Of a DNA stretch of 64,000 bases, positions 28,901 through 43,900 are shown piece by piece; position 1 is the stretch's first letter, and each line of letters opens with the position of its first letter. Origin of the DNA: Muricea muricata (Eukaryota > Cnidaria > Anthozoa > Malacalcyonacea > Plexauridae); the NCBI GenBank assembly GCA_963855995.1, contig OY979725.1:10892383-10956382 (forward strand), given 5' to 3'. The notes beneath the pieces were generated by a model. That model saw only the letters and a list, made by a program, of their open reading frames with translations, did not search any database and had not been told where the DNA came from. Both the position numbers and the translations under genes were made by a program.

Positions 28901-31900
28901 TGATCATATAGTTACTAATACTCCAGATAAGGTTTCTGATTCAAGTGTTGTCCATACTGGAATAAGTGACCATAGTTTAGTTGAAAATGTAAGAAAGATC
29001 TCGGTTGTTAAGAAACTAGAGAACACGGTTGAAATTAGAAACATGAAGAAATCTGATATTCAAAAATTTGTTGAGGACATGATGCAACAAGCATGGGAAA
29101 ATGCAAATTTTTTTGCCGAAACTCCAAATGCAAAATGGGAAATTTGGAAAATGCTCTTCTTGGAAGTTTTAGACAAACATGCACCTCTACAACACAAAAA
29201 GATTAAAACAAAAAAGTTCCTTGGATTACGAGTTCTATAAAAGAACTTATTAATACGAGGGACAAGCTTAAAAGAAAAGCCATTATTACAAAGCTCGAAA
29301 ATTATTAGTTCAATTACTAAAGTACTAAGAAGAAAGTAAATATAGTACTAAGAAATGCCAAAAAAGGTTGCTATTCCACGAAAATTGCAGGCGACAATTT
29401 CAATCCTAAGGAAGCTTGGAAGACTATAAGCAGTTTATTGGGAAGGCAAAACAAACCAACGATCGTAAATGAGCTAAAACTTGGTGAAAGTAGCTTAAAA
29501 AACCCTACAGATATCGCAGAAGGTTTTAATGATTATTTTTCAAACATTAATCCAAACTTAGCTAGCCAAATTAATACTTCAAATTTCAACTTTGAAACAT
29601 GCTGAATCAGAGTTCACTGCTTTCCAGCCTATCACAGTCAATCATGTCAGCCAACTTCTGACTGGCCTTTCAAGTAACAAAGCCACAGGTGTTGACAAGA
29701 TTTTTTTGTAAAATTACTAAGATTGCTTCACCTGCTACTTCAGATTCACTAACACATATTTTTTAATCACGCCATTATTCTCTACTCACTCCTTGAAGAA
29801 TGGAAAACGGCTAGAGTAACACCTTTACACAAAAATAGCCAACGAAACGTGGCAGGAAATTACAGACCAATTTCTCTCCTGCCAGCCATTAGTAAAATTA
29901 TGGAAAAAAATCTGTATGATCAACTATACTGTTATTTATAAAAATTTAGTCTTTTAAATGATAGTCAATTTGGTTTTCGAAAATTTCATTCTACGGTTAC
30001 AGCATTACTAGACTGCACAAATCTCGCTATTGGCCAATTATCGATTCGCGTAAGGCCCTTACAGGTTATGGTACTTACGAACTGTGAGAAGAAAATGTTC
30101 CCCTGAGTTCGCCATTTTTACCGATGGAGAACTTCATCATTACATTTTCAGCAAAGAGTAAAGTGAATACGGTGGCTATATCTTGCGTAAATGGTCGTGT
30201 ACGGAGCCACCAACATATTGTATAATGGTTAATAAAGGTTGTGCGCGATATTCTGACATGGCCAGTTGAGCCAGGCGAAAAGCGAAGGTCGTAGCGCCAG
30301 TCCCTCTTCGTATAACCTAAAACAAGAAGATATACTTGTCGGAAAAACATGATTGACCATAGTATGGCTGAACGAGTCTTGCCGAGGAGGCTTGTTAAAG
30401 TGCCTGTGAAACAATTGTGTTATGTGAAAGAGCTTTTTAAACTGCAATGCATGTTCTTTGTGCTACAGTGTTTCGTTGATGAGATATTTCAGTTTGATTT
30501 ATTTTCGTTCTGTCAAATAGTTGCATCATACTTCGCAGAACGAGTTGTTCTTGAATACCAGTTAATTGTTTTCTGCATGGAAAACATCATACCATTTATT
30601 TTCCAGAGCTTTTCTTCACAAAAAAACGACAGTAGACAAAATTTGAAGCAGACAAAACAAAAAATTCAAATTAAGTACCGCATCAACGAAGTACTGTAAG
30701 TATAAAAGAACTTTCATTACACTTTAAAAAGTCCTTTCGCATAATGCAATGAGAGTTTTAGATTCATGGGCACTTTAAATCAATAATTTTTTCATGGTTA
30801 AAACGTAGATCATTTGCATTGGGCAGGTGCCTTGACTCGTTCCTCGAGTAATGTTTGTTCCTCCTCGTTTGGGGTCCAGGGAATAATTGCTTACATAGGA
30901 CTTTGAAAAATCATACTTTAGTGGACCCGAATGAAAATGTTGATAGTAACAGTTGTGTATTCAGGTGAAATAGATGTTTGTGGTGTTACTCTGGGTTGAC
31001 AGTTTGTTACACTGCATATATCGACACCGGGAAGGCTGAAAAATATGCCTGACCACGGTGGAAATCGAACCTACGACCTTTTAAATGCTAGCCCAAGTAT
31101 GTGATAGTTCAGAGCTGAGATGACGTTGGGAAATCAGTACCTTTCTATGTATAGCTATCATGATAAGCATTGGTTGTAGTAGTTATTACAAGTGTATGTT
31201 TCATCCCAACCAACCTTTGTCAAAACGAATCAGTTTCAACTCAATACTACTATTACCTTTGCACAGTATGTATTTAACAAATAGCTAGATTACATTTTGG
31301 AATGAGCCACGTAGGCGAGTGGGTCATTGATGTTCTTACCATATTATGACGTCTACCGTGTATTTATAACTAAACAGACAACGGTAAAATGTAATCTATT
31401 TGCTTCATATAATAAAATGTGAAAAATTTTGCCAAAATAAGCCTTGTTGTGCGACGAAAAGACTTTAGCACGCCATTAGACGTGATCATGATCTATACAA
31501 AACAAAGCACGCCATTGGCTGTCGATAATTCTAAAATTGCTGTGATTGGCTTGTCGCTAAAATGGCGTCAGCGTGCGTCTGTCCTCTAATAGATCACAGT
31601 TCTCGACCAATTTAAAATCCAGGATGAACTCTGATTATTATATGTAGAATTTTACTATGCGTTGCCTTTCGCAAGCCTTCTAGCTGTGTCGATAGATTTC
31701 ATTGTTCTTACTTAGGACAAACTTTAATCAACAATGATAATCGCGAACAACAGATATTTACCATAACAACAAAACATTCTTCCTTTGTATGCGTCATACT
31801 CGTTCGAGCTTCCTTTAGATGGCTTTACTATTTTACAAATCCCACTACCTATAAAAAGACCGGGAAGGATTTTGAAGAAGGCGCGTATTTTTAGCAACAT

Positions 31901-34900
31901 ATACACAGCTAGATAGGTGCATGACAAGTTGTAGCAAGTCTGCTACAGGATTACTCCCTGGCTGTTATCAAGCCTATGGTAAATCTGCTGCAAGTTGCCA
32001 GCACGCTCAATGCAAGTTGATTGTCAAAACTACAGCATATAGGAAATAAAAAGTAGAACACTCTACAGTACAACATGCCCCCCCCCCTGTTTTTATGCAA
32101 TTGACTAGCCAGAACGATGGCGGAACAGCCACTTCAGCGTTTCTATTGGCCGAAATTACAATGGACCGATTGCATTATGGACAAAATTTGGAAAAAAGTT
32201 GAAATAGGAAAATTTATTACCACATCATTGAAGAGCATCCTAAAATTAGTAAAATTGCAAAGTTTGGTTGCGAAACGTTGTAAAATGTGGAAAATGTGAG
32301 CCTGTGAAGATTGCAAATTTTGTATATTTTTGTATTACGCACGGAAAGTTGATACGAACATCGAGAAAACGGTGTATCAATTTTCAGTGCGTAATACAAA
32401 AGTGTACAAAATTCGCAAACTTTGCAGGGCTATATTTTCCTTATTTTACAACATTTCGCGACCAAACTTTGCAATTTTACTAATTTTAGGACGCTCTTCA
32501 ATGATGTGGTAATGAATTTTCCCACTTCAACTTTTTTCAAAATTCTGTCCATAATGCAATCGGTCCATTGACTGGCCAGAACCTGATAATGAACATGCGT
32601 AATGCGACTACACAAACGTCGAAGTTTCCGACTCAAGCGGCCTTTCTGATTATTTCTCATTCTGTGGTCAACACTTTGCATCCATCAGCGCGATGCATGT
32701 TGTTTCAACAAGTCGTCTGTTAATATCAAGTTGTGTTAAGTCTGATTTTCACAGACTTGATGCAACTTGATGAATCTAACAGAATTAATGCAACGCGGTG
32801 ATAAACTTGTATCGAGCTGGTAAAATCTACAACGTGCATCAAGCCCCTGCCATTTAGGGCTGTCCATGAAATCATTTAACTATTTTACACGTACCAAGAT
32901 TCACCCAATGGCCATACGTCGTGCATGGGCTTCTCCGTGCACCTTGGTAAGCTCCTCCAAAAGGATCATTCTCAGTGTTGCACAAAACATCCGGGGGGCA
33001 CAAATCGGCTCCTTTGCTATGGCAAAATTCTTGTGCAGACACCCAGCTATGCGTCATGTCCACCCAGAACATTACTGGCTGCCTACTTTTAAAGCCTATT
33101 GAAGCAATTGAAGGTATATTAGTTATTAGAGATCCACACCGCGTTTACAAAAAACCAGTGCTATTATGTATCGTACATGAAGTCTTACGGGTGCAATTCC
33201 AGGTAAGAAGAATGAGTATCAACTGAGATCATTCTTATACTATACTACGAAACTACGAGTCACTTTCTTTGACACCTTGTACTGAAGTTGCACATTCTAA
33301 AATTGGAAAATCTTGTTTCGCATCCCGCTTTTGCGGTCTCACACTATCGCGTTTACGAAATAATTGTCCATCGAGTGTGCGCTAGCTGTAACGAGAAATG
33401 TCTTTGTGCCTGAATAAACTCTCTGATATAAAAAACATTAACGAAACTTGGTGTTTATGTACTTAGATTAAAATGTTGTTTGTGGTGTTACTCCGAGTTT
33501 ATATCAAAAGCGGAAAATCTGAAAAAATATGCTAATCCACGGTGGGAATTGGAAGCTAGCCCAATGCTCTGCCAACTGAGTTACGCGGTTAAGTCGGTCC
33601 GGGTGAGCAGTATTTATGTCGGTTCGGGTATGGGCTGGCATTTCAAAGGTTCGATTCCCGCCATGGGCGTACTTTTTAACTTACCCGGTTTGGCTATAAA
33701 CTTAGAGTAACACTACGCACAAAATTCTGAAACAGCATTAACGCAACAAAAACTTAGCATGATAAAAAGGGTTTTAGATAAAACTCGTGAATCTCGTCGA
33801 AAACTCGTCAAAAGTTTGTTGATTTCCTTAATAAAACTATATGTGAAATTCATGTGATCACAAGTGAAATTCATGATGCAACATGTGGAATTCAGGTGAT
33901 CACATGTGAAATTCATGGAATTACATGTGAAATTTATGTGATCACATGTGAAATTCATGCGATCACATGTGAAATTCATGGTCTCACATGTGAATTTAAC
34001 ACGATCACATGTGAAATTCGTGTGATCACATGTAAAATTCATGGTTACATGTGATTACATGATTACATGTAATCACAAATTTATGTGATTACATGTGAGA
34101 TTCGTGTGATTACATTAACTGAAGTTTAAAACGTCAGAAACGAAAACGAAACTCACCCTGAAGACTTTTTACCATCCACTTCCAGTTCGCCACTTTGCTC
34201 GTGTCCTTTCCAAACCACTGAGCACCCTGTAGACCACCTTGGGTGGGTATTCCAAACAGATTTGAGTTTACGCAAGAAGAGTCTGTCTTGTGCCAATATG
34301 AGCCCACAGCGCTGCCGCAATTAGCATCACCATCACGATCGGCAGTGACAAAATTTGTACGGAAGTTAAGTCGGTTTTCACTTCCAAAACTTGTTGTAGA
34401 ACGAAGCTTGTAACTGTCTTCTTCGCGACTCAGTATGAAGCGTTCGTAAAGTATGACAAATCGCGAAATTATACCAAAGTCAGAAACTCCATGACCACTC
34501 AGCAAAGAATGCTGGGTTTCCGATGAAGTTATGTGGCTTATTTTGTCGTGGCCCAGCCAAAATTCACCAGTCAAATCGCCAAAGCCATTTTTAAATTCCT
34601 GGACACAAATAGAAAGGCTAGGTCAACTTTCCAAAGCAAAAACGAGGATGACGCTCACCTTCACCTCGGCAGGCATGACCGACAGGCGAAACAGCCTGAT
34701 ATATTAAGTGCGACCTTTACACGACCAAATTTTCTTTGATACATTTCATATGACAATTTTTTTTTCACTGTACAAAATAGGAATTTTTGACAAATTCGTC
34801 AAAAATTCTTAATTTACACGGTAAAAAACAGTTGACACAGCTGACACAAGCTTGTCAAAGGAAATTTGGTCGTACAACAGGGGCTTTATCTTGAAAAAGC

Positions 34901-37900
34901 ACCTATGCATGGATCTAGGAAAGTTTCTTATGGGTTTGGGTGGGGTCGCCGAGGCTTATTTAGAATCTGTAGACGGTCGGTAGCATCTTTAATGGTCGGT
35001 AGCATTATTGATCTCGTTCCCAGATTCCTGTCGCCTCGATTAGACGAAGTTTTATTATAAATAGAAATTGTTTTGATGGTTTTCAGCTGGCTCGTTGTTA
35101 GCTCAGTCGCTTAGGCGTGCGATTTCTAATAGAATAGGCAGGGGTTCGGATCCCATCCAAGGTTTTTTTTATTTTAAAGTTCGTCAAACTTTTTGTCTTA
35201 TATTATTTCCCTTTTATACGATTTTTGTAAGGGTTAGGTTTAGGGTTTGGGTCAGGGATTGGATTATTTTAAATCAGACAAATAAGCTTGAGATCGAGAT
35301 CAATGATGCTACCGACCATAAAAGATGCTACCGACTGTCTACGGATTCCAAATGCGCGTCGCCGAGATATCGCGACAGTGAAGTCTATAAACCAGCCACC
35401 ATCTTTGAGCAAAAATGACCTTTCGCCACATTGGCCTTATGAAACGTTATGCGTCCAGTGTTTATAGAGTTCACAGTCTTGGAACAAAATCTATTTCTGG
35501 AACTTAAACCCGTTTTCAACTTCGAACGTATGGCAGTGAAATGCAGCGTATTTCTTAGTTTAGTGAACACTCAGGCAAAACTAGTGATATGGAAACAATA
35601 AAATACGCTACGCTACGCTTCGCTTCGACATGGTTGAAGTGGAAAACGGGCCTAAAACATTAATGAGCCGAGTAATCACCTTGAACGTTTTATCATAGAA
35701 ACTTAAGGCACCTCCTGCCCGCTCGCCAATGTTAATCCAACCACCAGTTCCCGTTTCTTGTTCACAATACACCTCAAAAGTTGACTGGTTCTTTAGCGGT
35801 CGTATTTTATACAAGCCACTGCGTTTGTTACGGTACAAATAGCTCAGGCAACTTTCTAAATGAAAATGCGCAAAGCAAACTCACTTAATTTGTAAGTAAC
35901 TGGAGCATTACCAGACATTAAAGTTGTGAGAGACACTTGAAGGGATTTGGCTATGACAACTGAGTTTGCGTCATTTGATAGATGAACAAAAGAAATACAT
36001 ATTTTATCAATATCTGTAAATCGGATTCAAATTTTGCCATTATGAAACAATACGATCATCAGAGCAATGTTTTTCGCATAATAGCCACGGAAGATTACTA
36101 TAGTTTTCATCTAGACATGTTATAAGTACGATAAAGCATTCGCATGCGATCTGTATCTGATCAACAACGGCTCGGCTTTCGGCTCGCGTTTGTAAATCAG
36201 ATACCCATCGGCTGCTTATAAAAATCTATTACTTAGAAAACCATGTGGTACTCTCCTGTTGCACATTATGCGAAAAACATTGCTTATGTCGAAAAAATAT
36301 TGCAACAAACTTCCAGAAAATTTAAGTGAGAAGCTAACAGCAATACTGTAAGTCTATAGCTACGAGTGTTTTTTTTTGCCGTGTGAAAACGACTAAATGA
36401 AAACCGACAACAGCGGCAGAAGATGAACAAAGCACGGTGAACCTCTTCGACAGGGTAGTAGTTTACTCCCCTCGCCTCCAGGAATATCTGAACCCGTCTG
36501 TCATTTGGTCGTGAATGTCGTAAGTATATCAAAGTGACCGATGTGATATAGAGTATGAACGCCGATGTACACTTAATATGACTAACTTGAATACAGCCCA
36601 CAGAAGAAAAGTTAGATCTAGGTTATATCACATCGTCGACAATGACTTTACTACGACGGTTACAAACCAAATAGAAACTAGCATGCATCTAAAAGTGATT
36701 CATGCATCTGTACCTGGAAAACAGTGATCTCCTTCGATAACTTCTACTCCGTCGAACGCCCACAATTTTACTTCAGGCCACGCGATAATATTACCTTCTT
36801 CTTCGCCACAAGCAATCGATTGGGTCTCGATAACGTCGGCTTCCTGTTCGTTATCCCAAATATTAAATCTTGTTATAGCACCGTTGAATGACCTCTCTGG
36901 CTCGAAGCTTTTCGACGTGTTCATGTAAGACTGCCCAATTACCAGAGATCCAACTAAACATAGATTACACACGGAGTTTTGTATCTACATACGGCAAGCC
37001 GCGCGGAATTTCTATGTTCACTGTTAACTTGTTCCTACTTCAGACGACATAATAAAAAGAGCATTACACGGTAGCTTCAAGATATGAATATTACACTGTG
37101 TTATATATTTTTTTATTGTCTGCCATGCATTCAATACTTACTGGCAGGAGTTCCTGGGAATTGCACACCTGCGAACGAGGAAATGAGCAAGCCATCACGA
37201 TAAACACGAGCGTCTTGTGTCAACCAGTTCCACAGGACACAAACATGATGATACTCGTGATTGTCCACGTATACGGAGGGGAATTCTCCCAATCTTGGAG
37301 GGAGATAAATGTTGTTGTGAGTTATTTGTAGTTTTATAGACGATGATCAGATCAAAAGTTTTGTGGAAACACAACATAAATTTATTACTGCAAAAATAAA
37401 ATTTAAGTGGTGTTTCCACAGGGTAAGTTCATGCGACTGTTTTAGAGATACTCTTTGTTAAGTTAATCTCATTTGGAATGTGTAAGGATAATGACATCCC
37501 AAATTTCGCTTTAAGTTTATGCCGGTAAAAGATGGGGTATTAAGAGGGGGTATTAAAGAGCTCCAAGCGTCGTCAAGGTGTATTTTCAAATTATATCCCG
37601 ATTGAAATTAGAAATAGACAAACGATTTTTTTCCATCATACTGGCCGTTTAAAGATACAGGTTACGGCCTTTCTGCGCATTAGTTCTGCTCATAGGAAGG
37701 GAGACTCATCCATATACAAGCATAGCAAAAGAAACATTGTTAGATTTGTTTACATAAAGGACTGTAACCCTACTTTAAGGTGGAGAAGCTGACAAGAGAA
37801 GCTATACCTTTCGTCAACACCGACAGTCAATCGAAAGGATCCGTCCCATTTCACAGCAAATTCGATTATTTGTTCGTTAGTGGCCAAGTTTTGATACGAG

Positions 37901-40900
37901 AACACGGTTTTGAACCGATCATGCCTGACGTTCAATAACATCCACCAGCAGACGGTACATTGTGGCAGCGGTGTGATCTTGGGAAAGCGGACATAACTTA
38001 GATTCCCATGAAATTTCAAATCGTATCTCCAGGTCCTGGCTATTCGTCCTGCAATGTTAAAAAGCGTTTTTCTCCAAGAAGTCTCTCTACTGACACTTAT
38101 GCCGTTGTCCGAAAGATATGGGTACAAACTATACTGAACAGAACTTCTGCTTGGCATAAATGAAGCTCTAAGCCGCGGTATTGCGGAATATGCACAGTAT
38201 ACTCCACTAGTATGCAGTGTATACTGGTTAGGGTTAACGTTATAGGGTTGGGTTATATCTTATATGTATACACAACATACAGGATAAAGTTATAAAGTGT
38301 ATTTTCTGCAATATTTTCGCGCCTTACTCAAATGAGGTGACCACCGCAGATTCTTATAGGTTCCTATAGTTTCAGGTTATCGGTCTACACGCCTTATCAG
38401 AATGCATTTACAAGTTTATGGTGATAATGCATGGTTTATATTAAAATATAATATACTACAGCATTATAATTATACTAATGTATCAAATTTAAAAGTGGTT
38501 AAAAAGACGTGCAAGGTATGCAAGGTAAATCCCATGAAATTTACGTTTTTTTGTTCTTGATTTTTCTGTTCTAGCGTGAACTCACGAATTTTTTCTATTA
38601 ATTTGATTTCGTCACTGAAATTGTTCCAAAGTTTCACCGGACTCGGCAGTGGAATGTTTTCTGACCCATAACGGTTTTAAATTTTGAGATAATCAGGTCG
38701 CGATCAGATGGATCTATATACTTGTTCACTGTTTGAAAAGTTTGCTGAGAGGATCAATATACTCCGGGGATATATTATACTCCGGGCATTAGGAAAATTG
38801 AACAATAAAGATGCTTACCTTCATAAATAACAGGACAACAAAAAAGAACAGTTTTATAACTGTAAGCTGCACCTTCGTCCTCCCCCCATGTTGGAAGAGA
38901 GGCATAAAATTCAAAATAGCTACTGCAAGTTTGGACGGATGCATGAGTCCCTGTAAAACATCAATGAATCAGTGGAAACATGTATTATGGTATGATATCA
39001 ACTTGCGTAGTTTAATAGTTAACCTATGCATGATGACGTCATGAGCTGTAATACGTTCAAGGCATTCTGGTCTTTGCTTCAGTGGTTACCGAAAACGTAA
39101 TGGACCATTCCCCAATTAGACAAACTTTCAAGTTGGAAAACGATTTTAGCACAGTTGGAAAGAGCTTCCTAAATTTAGTGAAACTGTAAAGTTTGGTTGT
39201 AAAATATTGTACAATGTCGAAAATATAGTCAGGGCCGTGGCTAGAGCATTAATTGGGGGGGGGGTGTATATTCATATATTCGTGTTATGCCCGACTAATT
39301 TCTTTTGAAATTAACCCTAATGACAACTGATTTCAAAAGAAATTAGTTGGTCATAACACAAATATATGAATATACACCCCCCCCCCCCAATTAACGCTCT
39401 AGCCACGGCCCTGAATATAGTAATGTAAAGTTTGCAAATTTTGTATACTTTTGTATTACGCGGGAAAAAGCGTTACCACATTTCCACATAGTGGTAACGC
39501 TTTTCCGCGCGTAATACAAAAGTATACAAAATTCGCAAACTTTACAGGACTATATTTTCCACATTTTACTATATTTTCCACATTTTACAATATTTTGCAA
39601 CCAAACTTCACAATTTCACTAAATTCTGGAAGTTCTTTCCAACTGTGCCAAAATTGTTTTCCTATCTAAAACTTTGTCTAATTGGGGAATGGTCCATTGA
39701 AAGTGTTCTGGGACTATGCAAGAGTCGGTTGTACGAAAGGCGAATAGCGCTATCCAACGACATCAAGGATATTGAAATTGCAAGACTTAAAAAAGTAATC
39801 TCAAATAAAAAATTTTGAACTTTAATATGGTGAACTTTAATACCAGTTACTGAAAATATTTAAAAATGCGAGCTATTCACCTACCTGGCCGCGGGCTAAT
39901 TCAGGCTTAACAATGCTGAACAATATTTTGACAACATTGAACAATGCTGGCAGCAAAACATTGTTCAGTGAGTGTTTATTAACCCTTGATAGGTTGTGTG
40001 CGTTTGTGCTGTGTATGCTTTATGTATGCGGAAAATCTTAGCGATACGACTGGCATTATTTCGTTTCTTTTGAAAACGAAGACTGACTGTCATATTCACA
40101 AACGATCTTGAAGTAATACATACCGACTTGTACCCAATCATTTTTTCTGTCCAAGATTCGCACCCATTTATTTGAACCAAACTTTCCATGTGAGGGATCT
40201 TTGCCGGGGCCATCTGGACATATCTCTTTAAAAGTGCAGAGCCTTTGTTTCTTCTCGGCACACATGTCCATTCCATTGGTGTAGGAAAAGGTCATGGGTA
40301 CCGTGTATTTGGTAGGAACAACGGAACCTTTAAAAAATATTTTAACAAGTTTAGATCTATATTACGCAAGGCATGGCATGGTTAGGTTATCACAGAAAAT
40401 CAAGGAATGACTAGAAACGTGAGCGAAAGCGACAATGTTGCTGACGCGACAGTCGTCGGATATGACCAAATACGCTTTACTTTGAAATTCTCTAACTTTA
40501 ATCAAAATATATTCCAGGACATTTTATTCACATATTTTATACAAGAACAGCAATGTCTATGGAAGTATCCACTTTTAAATCTTTTTTCGAAGGCTGGGTA
40601 AAACCATATAGACATCTCATATACACTAGATGGTGCATCCCACACTGCGGACAGGCGAAAATTGAAGCCGGATCGCAGGCGCTGGTCGTTCCCACGGAGT
40701 AGACACGGAGCATGATAATTTGTGTATTTTGTATTGCGGAAATAGACAAAAGTCCTCTTTTATGCCGCTAAAAAGTATTTAATACACAAATGCAGAAAAT
40801 GAGTGGGAACGACCAATATGGCGGCCGCCTATTGTTATGAGGGGATACCGCTGAGATTTCCGGCTTCACTTTTTGATGTACAGATGCGCTATCTAGTGTA

Positions 40901-43900
40901 TATGAGACATCTATGGGTAAAACAGGCTGAAAATCACAATTGAATGTTTTCGTAAAACGTTTTTAGCAACATCAGTAGCGATATTCTTCGGCACTCAAAA
41001 AAGAAGGCAGACATTCAACGTTGGTTTCCAGCTTTTTTACAACCAAAAGAAGTCTTAAAAGTCGTACTTTCCATGCACTTGCTGTTCTTGTTTAAAATAA
41101 TGTAAATACAAAGTCCTGCATGGAATATATTTAAAGTGAAGTTACAGGGGTCCAGAGTAAAGCTTGTCAGATTGGACGTCGAATTCATCTGCACTACATA
41201 ATGCCTTCTGAATCTTCATTTGCGACGAATCGTGCAGTGTGTCCGGCAGGGGGTAGAGCCCGATCCCCATACATATTCGTATAGCTTAGTGGGCGTTGCG
41301 TCTTCAAGGAAAGGGCCTGTCATATATAATGTTCGATAAACGGGAATAATTGTCGATAATCGGGAATCCAGCAGCAAATCTGCATGATATTTCAGCCATC
41401 TTGATTCAAAGTATTTTCTCAAATAAACTTTATATCTTTCGAATTTACAGACAAAATATTGAACTAAAATGATATACGGCGAATATTTGGCTAAAATTTG
41501 CATTTGTTAACGACGATATAAGCATACAAAAGAGACAGTTATCAGAAAGAAACTTACCCAAAGAACAACAGTACACATCATCACCTCGAGTTCCTCCTGT
41601 AGTTTGATCTCCCCAATCAGGGTCGTCATAATGATCACGATGTGCATCACAAAGTAGGTGGGAATACATATCACCTATTTTCGGGTAGGAATACACAAAA
41701 TATTATCATCTCTATTAGCTTCCACTACAAATTAAATTTTCAAAGTCTTATAATATAGAATTTGTAAACTCTGAATGCTGGCCGCATGACAGCCGTTCTG
41801 ATGTGACTCTGTAAACACGGAAATTCTGCATATTTAACAATTGGACAACGAGGTCGAGTTGTCTAATTGTTTTAGTATACACTCTGAACTGCATTTTGTT
41901 TAGTTGTTATTGTAATTGTCTAATTGTTTTAGTATATTACGCTTTGAACTGTATTTTGTTTTGTTGTTTCTCTCAATCATGGACTATTACGAATAGTCTA
42001 TGGTTGAAAAGCCAATCAAAACTCTGGATTTGCTCTAGTCCATGGTCGAGTGTATACTAATCTTGGATAGTTCTGTATCACACAGAAACACTCTGCCGTA
42101 TCGTATACAGTTATATCAACAATCGTGAAAATTGGAAAAACTCTAAATTCTTTTTTTCAATTTTCACTCTTGTTGATGTGGTTATTGTATCTAGCTGATC
42201 TGACCGTGAGCAAAAGGCCTGGAGCTAGCTACCAAATAGAAATCCATTTTGCTGTTGTTAATCACTTATATCTTTTGTCTTCCTTTGTGAAACTTGTTGA
42301 AACTTAGTAAATGTCTTTAATAAAGAAACTTATAGGCCTACCAGAAATTTATAAACAAAGTATATTACATTTCATGAGAAATTTGATAATTTGGATCGAA
42401 AAATGGATTTCCATTTGACAACCAGTGCCAGTACTTTTCCGTGTTTTCAGATCAACTGGATATCAACAAAGGAAAGGTTTTATGTTTGCTAGGTATAATC
42501 ATCATTTATGCAAATATCTTAAATGAGTTTTCGACCGGAAAAAACCCAGACCAGGCAAAACTGTTGCAGTCACCATTGTAGACACATTCACTGGGTTCGG
42601 TTGTATGAAAAGTACACGGTAGCTCTATCTAACGGATGGCGATTTTTCAACTGCCGCAGAAAGACATGAAAAGCAAAGATTGGGGGAACTTGCAAGAGAT
42701 AAGAAGCGACTTAAACATGAAAATGCCAAACGTTGATATGTGCTTTACAAGCTACTGATCATGTTTACATTTACGAAGTTTACCAACCGGCACCAGAAGT
42801 TTAAGTAATTTCATTTAAAAAACCATTTACATACCAAGTTGAATCCAACCATTATAGTAATCTGCTATTGGTGTCCACTCATCCAAACCGTGTTTGGTAC
42901 CATCAAGCGGACGGCCGTCTCGGCATATCTCGATTTTTGTGCATAGCTTTTTACCAATCTCAATGCACGCATCAAGTGCCATGTTGTAAGTATACGTGCT
43001 GGAGGGCATAGTCAGTTTAGAAGAACGCACGGGTTTGTGTTTTTCTTTAACAACTAAATAAAGAAAAAAGATGGCTTTTATAAGAGAAAAGTAAAAAGGC
43101 TGGAAAAAAGGAGGCGGGAGGGAGTGGTTTTGTTAAAAGAGGAAGGGGTGTTGGAATTAAAAGGGTTCGAAAGTTTTGCATGTGGGTTCTTATATAGGAT
43201 CTACAGTCTGGCGGAATTTTATTGGGTTTTTCCGGGTACTCCGGTTTCGTCCACATGGAAAAATGATAAGGTGCAAAATTTTAATAACACTGGCTATTGG
43301 TAAGCAAAGGTAGGCAACTTTATGTAAACATATATAAAGCTAGTTAGGAATGGACTATTCCCCTATTCGACAAACTTTTGAATTCTGAAAATCAATTATA
43401 TTAGCACATCTGAAAAGAGCATCCTATATTTCATAAAATTGTCAAGTTTGGTTGCAAAATATGGTAAGATGTAGAAAATATAGTCCTGTAAAGTTTGCAA
43501 ATTTTGCGTATATTTGTATTACGAACGGAAAAGCGTTACCACTATGTGGAAATGTGGTAATGCTTTTTCCCGCGTAATACAAAAGTATACAAAATTCGCA
43601 AACTTTACATTACTATATTTTCGACTCGTTACAACATTTTACAACCAAACTTCAAAATTTCACTAAATTTAGGAAGCTCTTTCCAATGTGCTAAAATTGT
43701 TTTTTTGAATTTAAAAGTTTGTCTAATTGGGGAATGGTCCATTAAGCGAAATTCACTCACGTAGTCAATTATATGTTCAAACTATGTATGTTCATGTCCT
43801 GTAAATGATTAAGATGCAAGTATTCGCTTTGGATCCTTGTTAAAAGAAGGTTTAATGTCACTTATAATCACCGAACACTTTGTCTTGTCACGTTTACTAT

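Noticed and set aside
28835-30055. An active retrotransposon
   Set aside because: The reverse transcriptase pieces lie in different frames with stops, and both ends are missing.
30349-30699. Plus-strand open frame of 116 codons
   Set aside because: Phe/Leu/Gln-rich with no recognisable domain and no neighbouring exon; most likely chance.
33713-34054. Open frames with repeated FTCDHMN or ITCEIHG peptides
   Set aside because: They come from the 19-bp CACATGTG minisatellite; both strands are open for the same reason.
35088-35165. Possible functional tRNA gene
   Set aside because: A and B boxes are good but the acceptor stem does not pair, so it was kept only as a SINE head.
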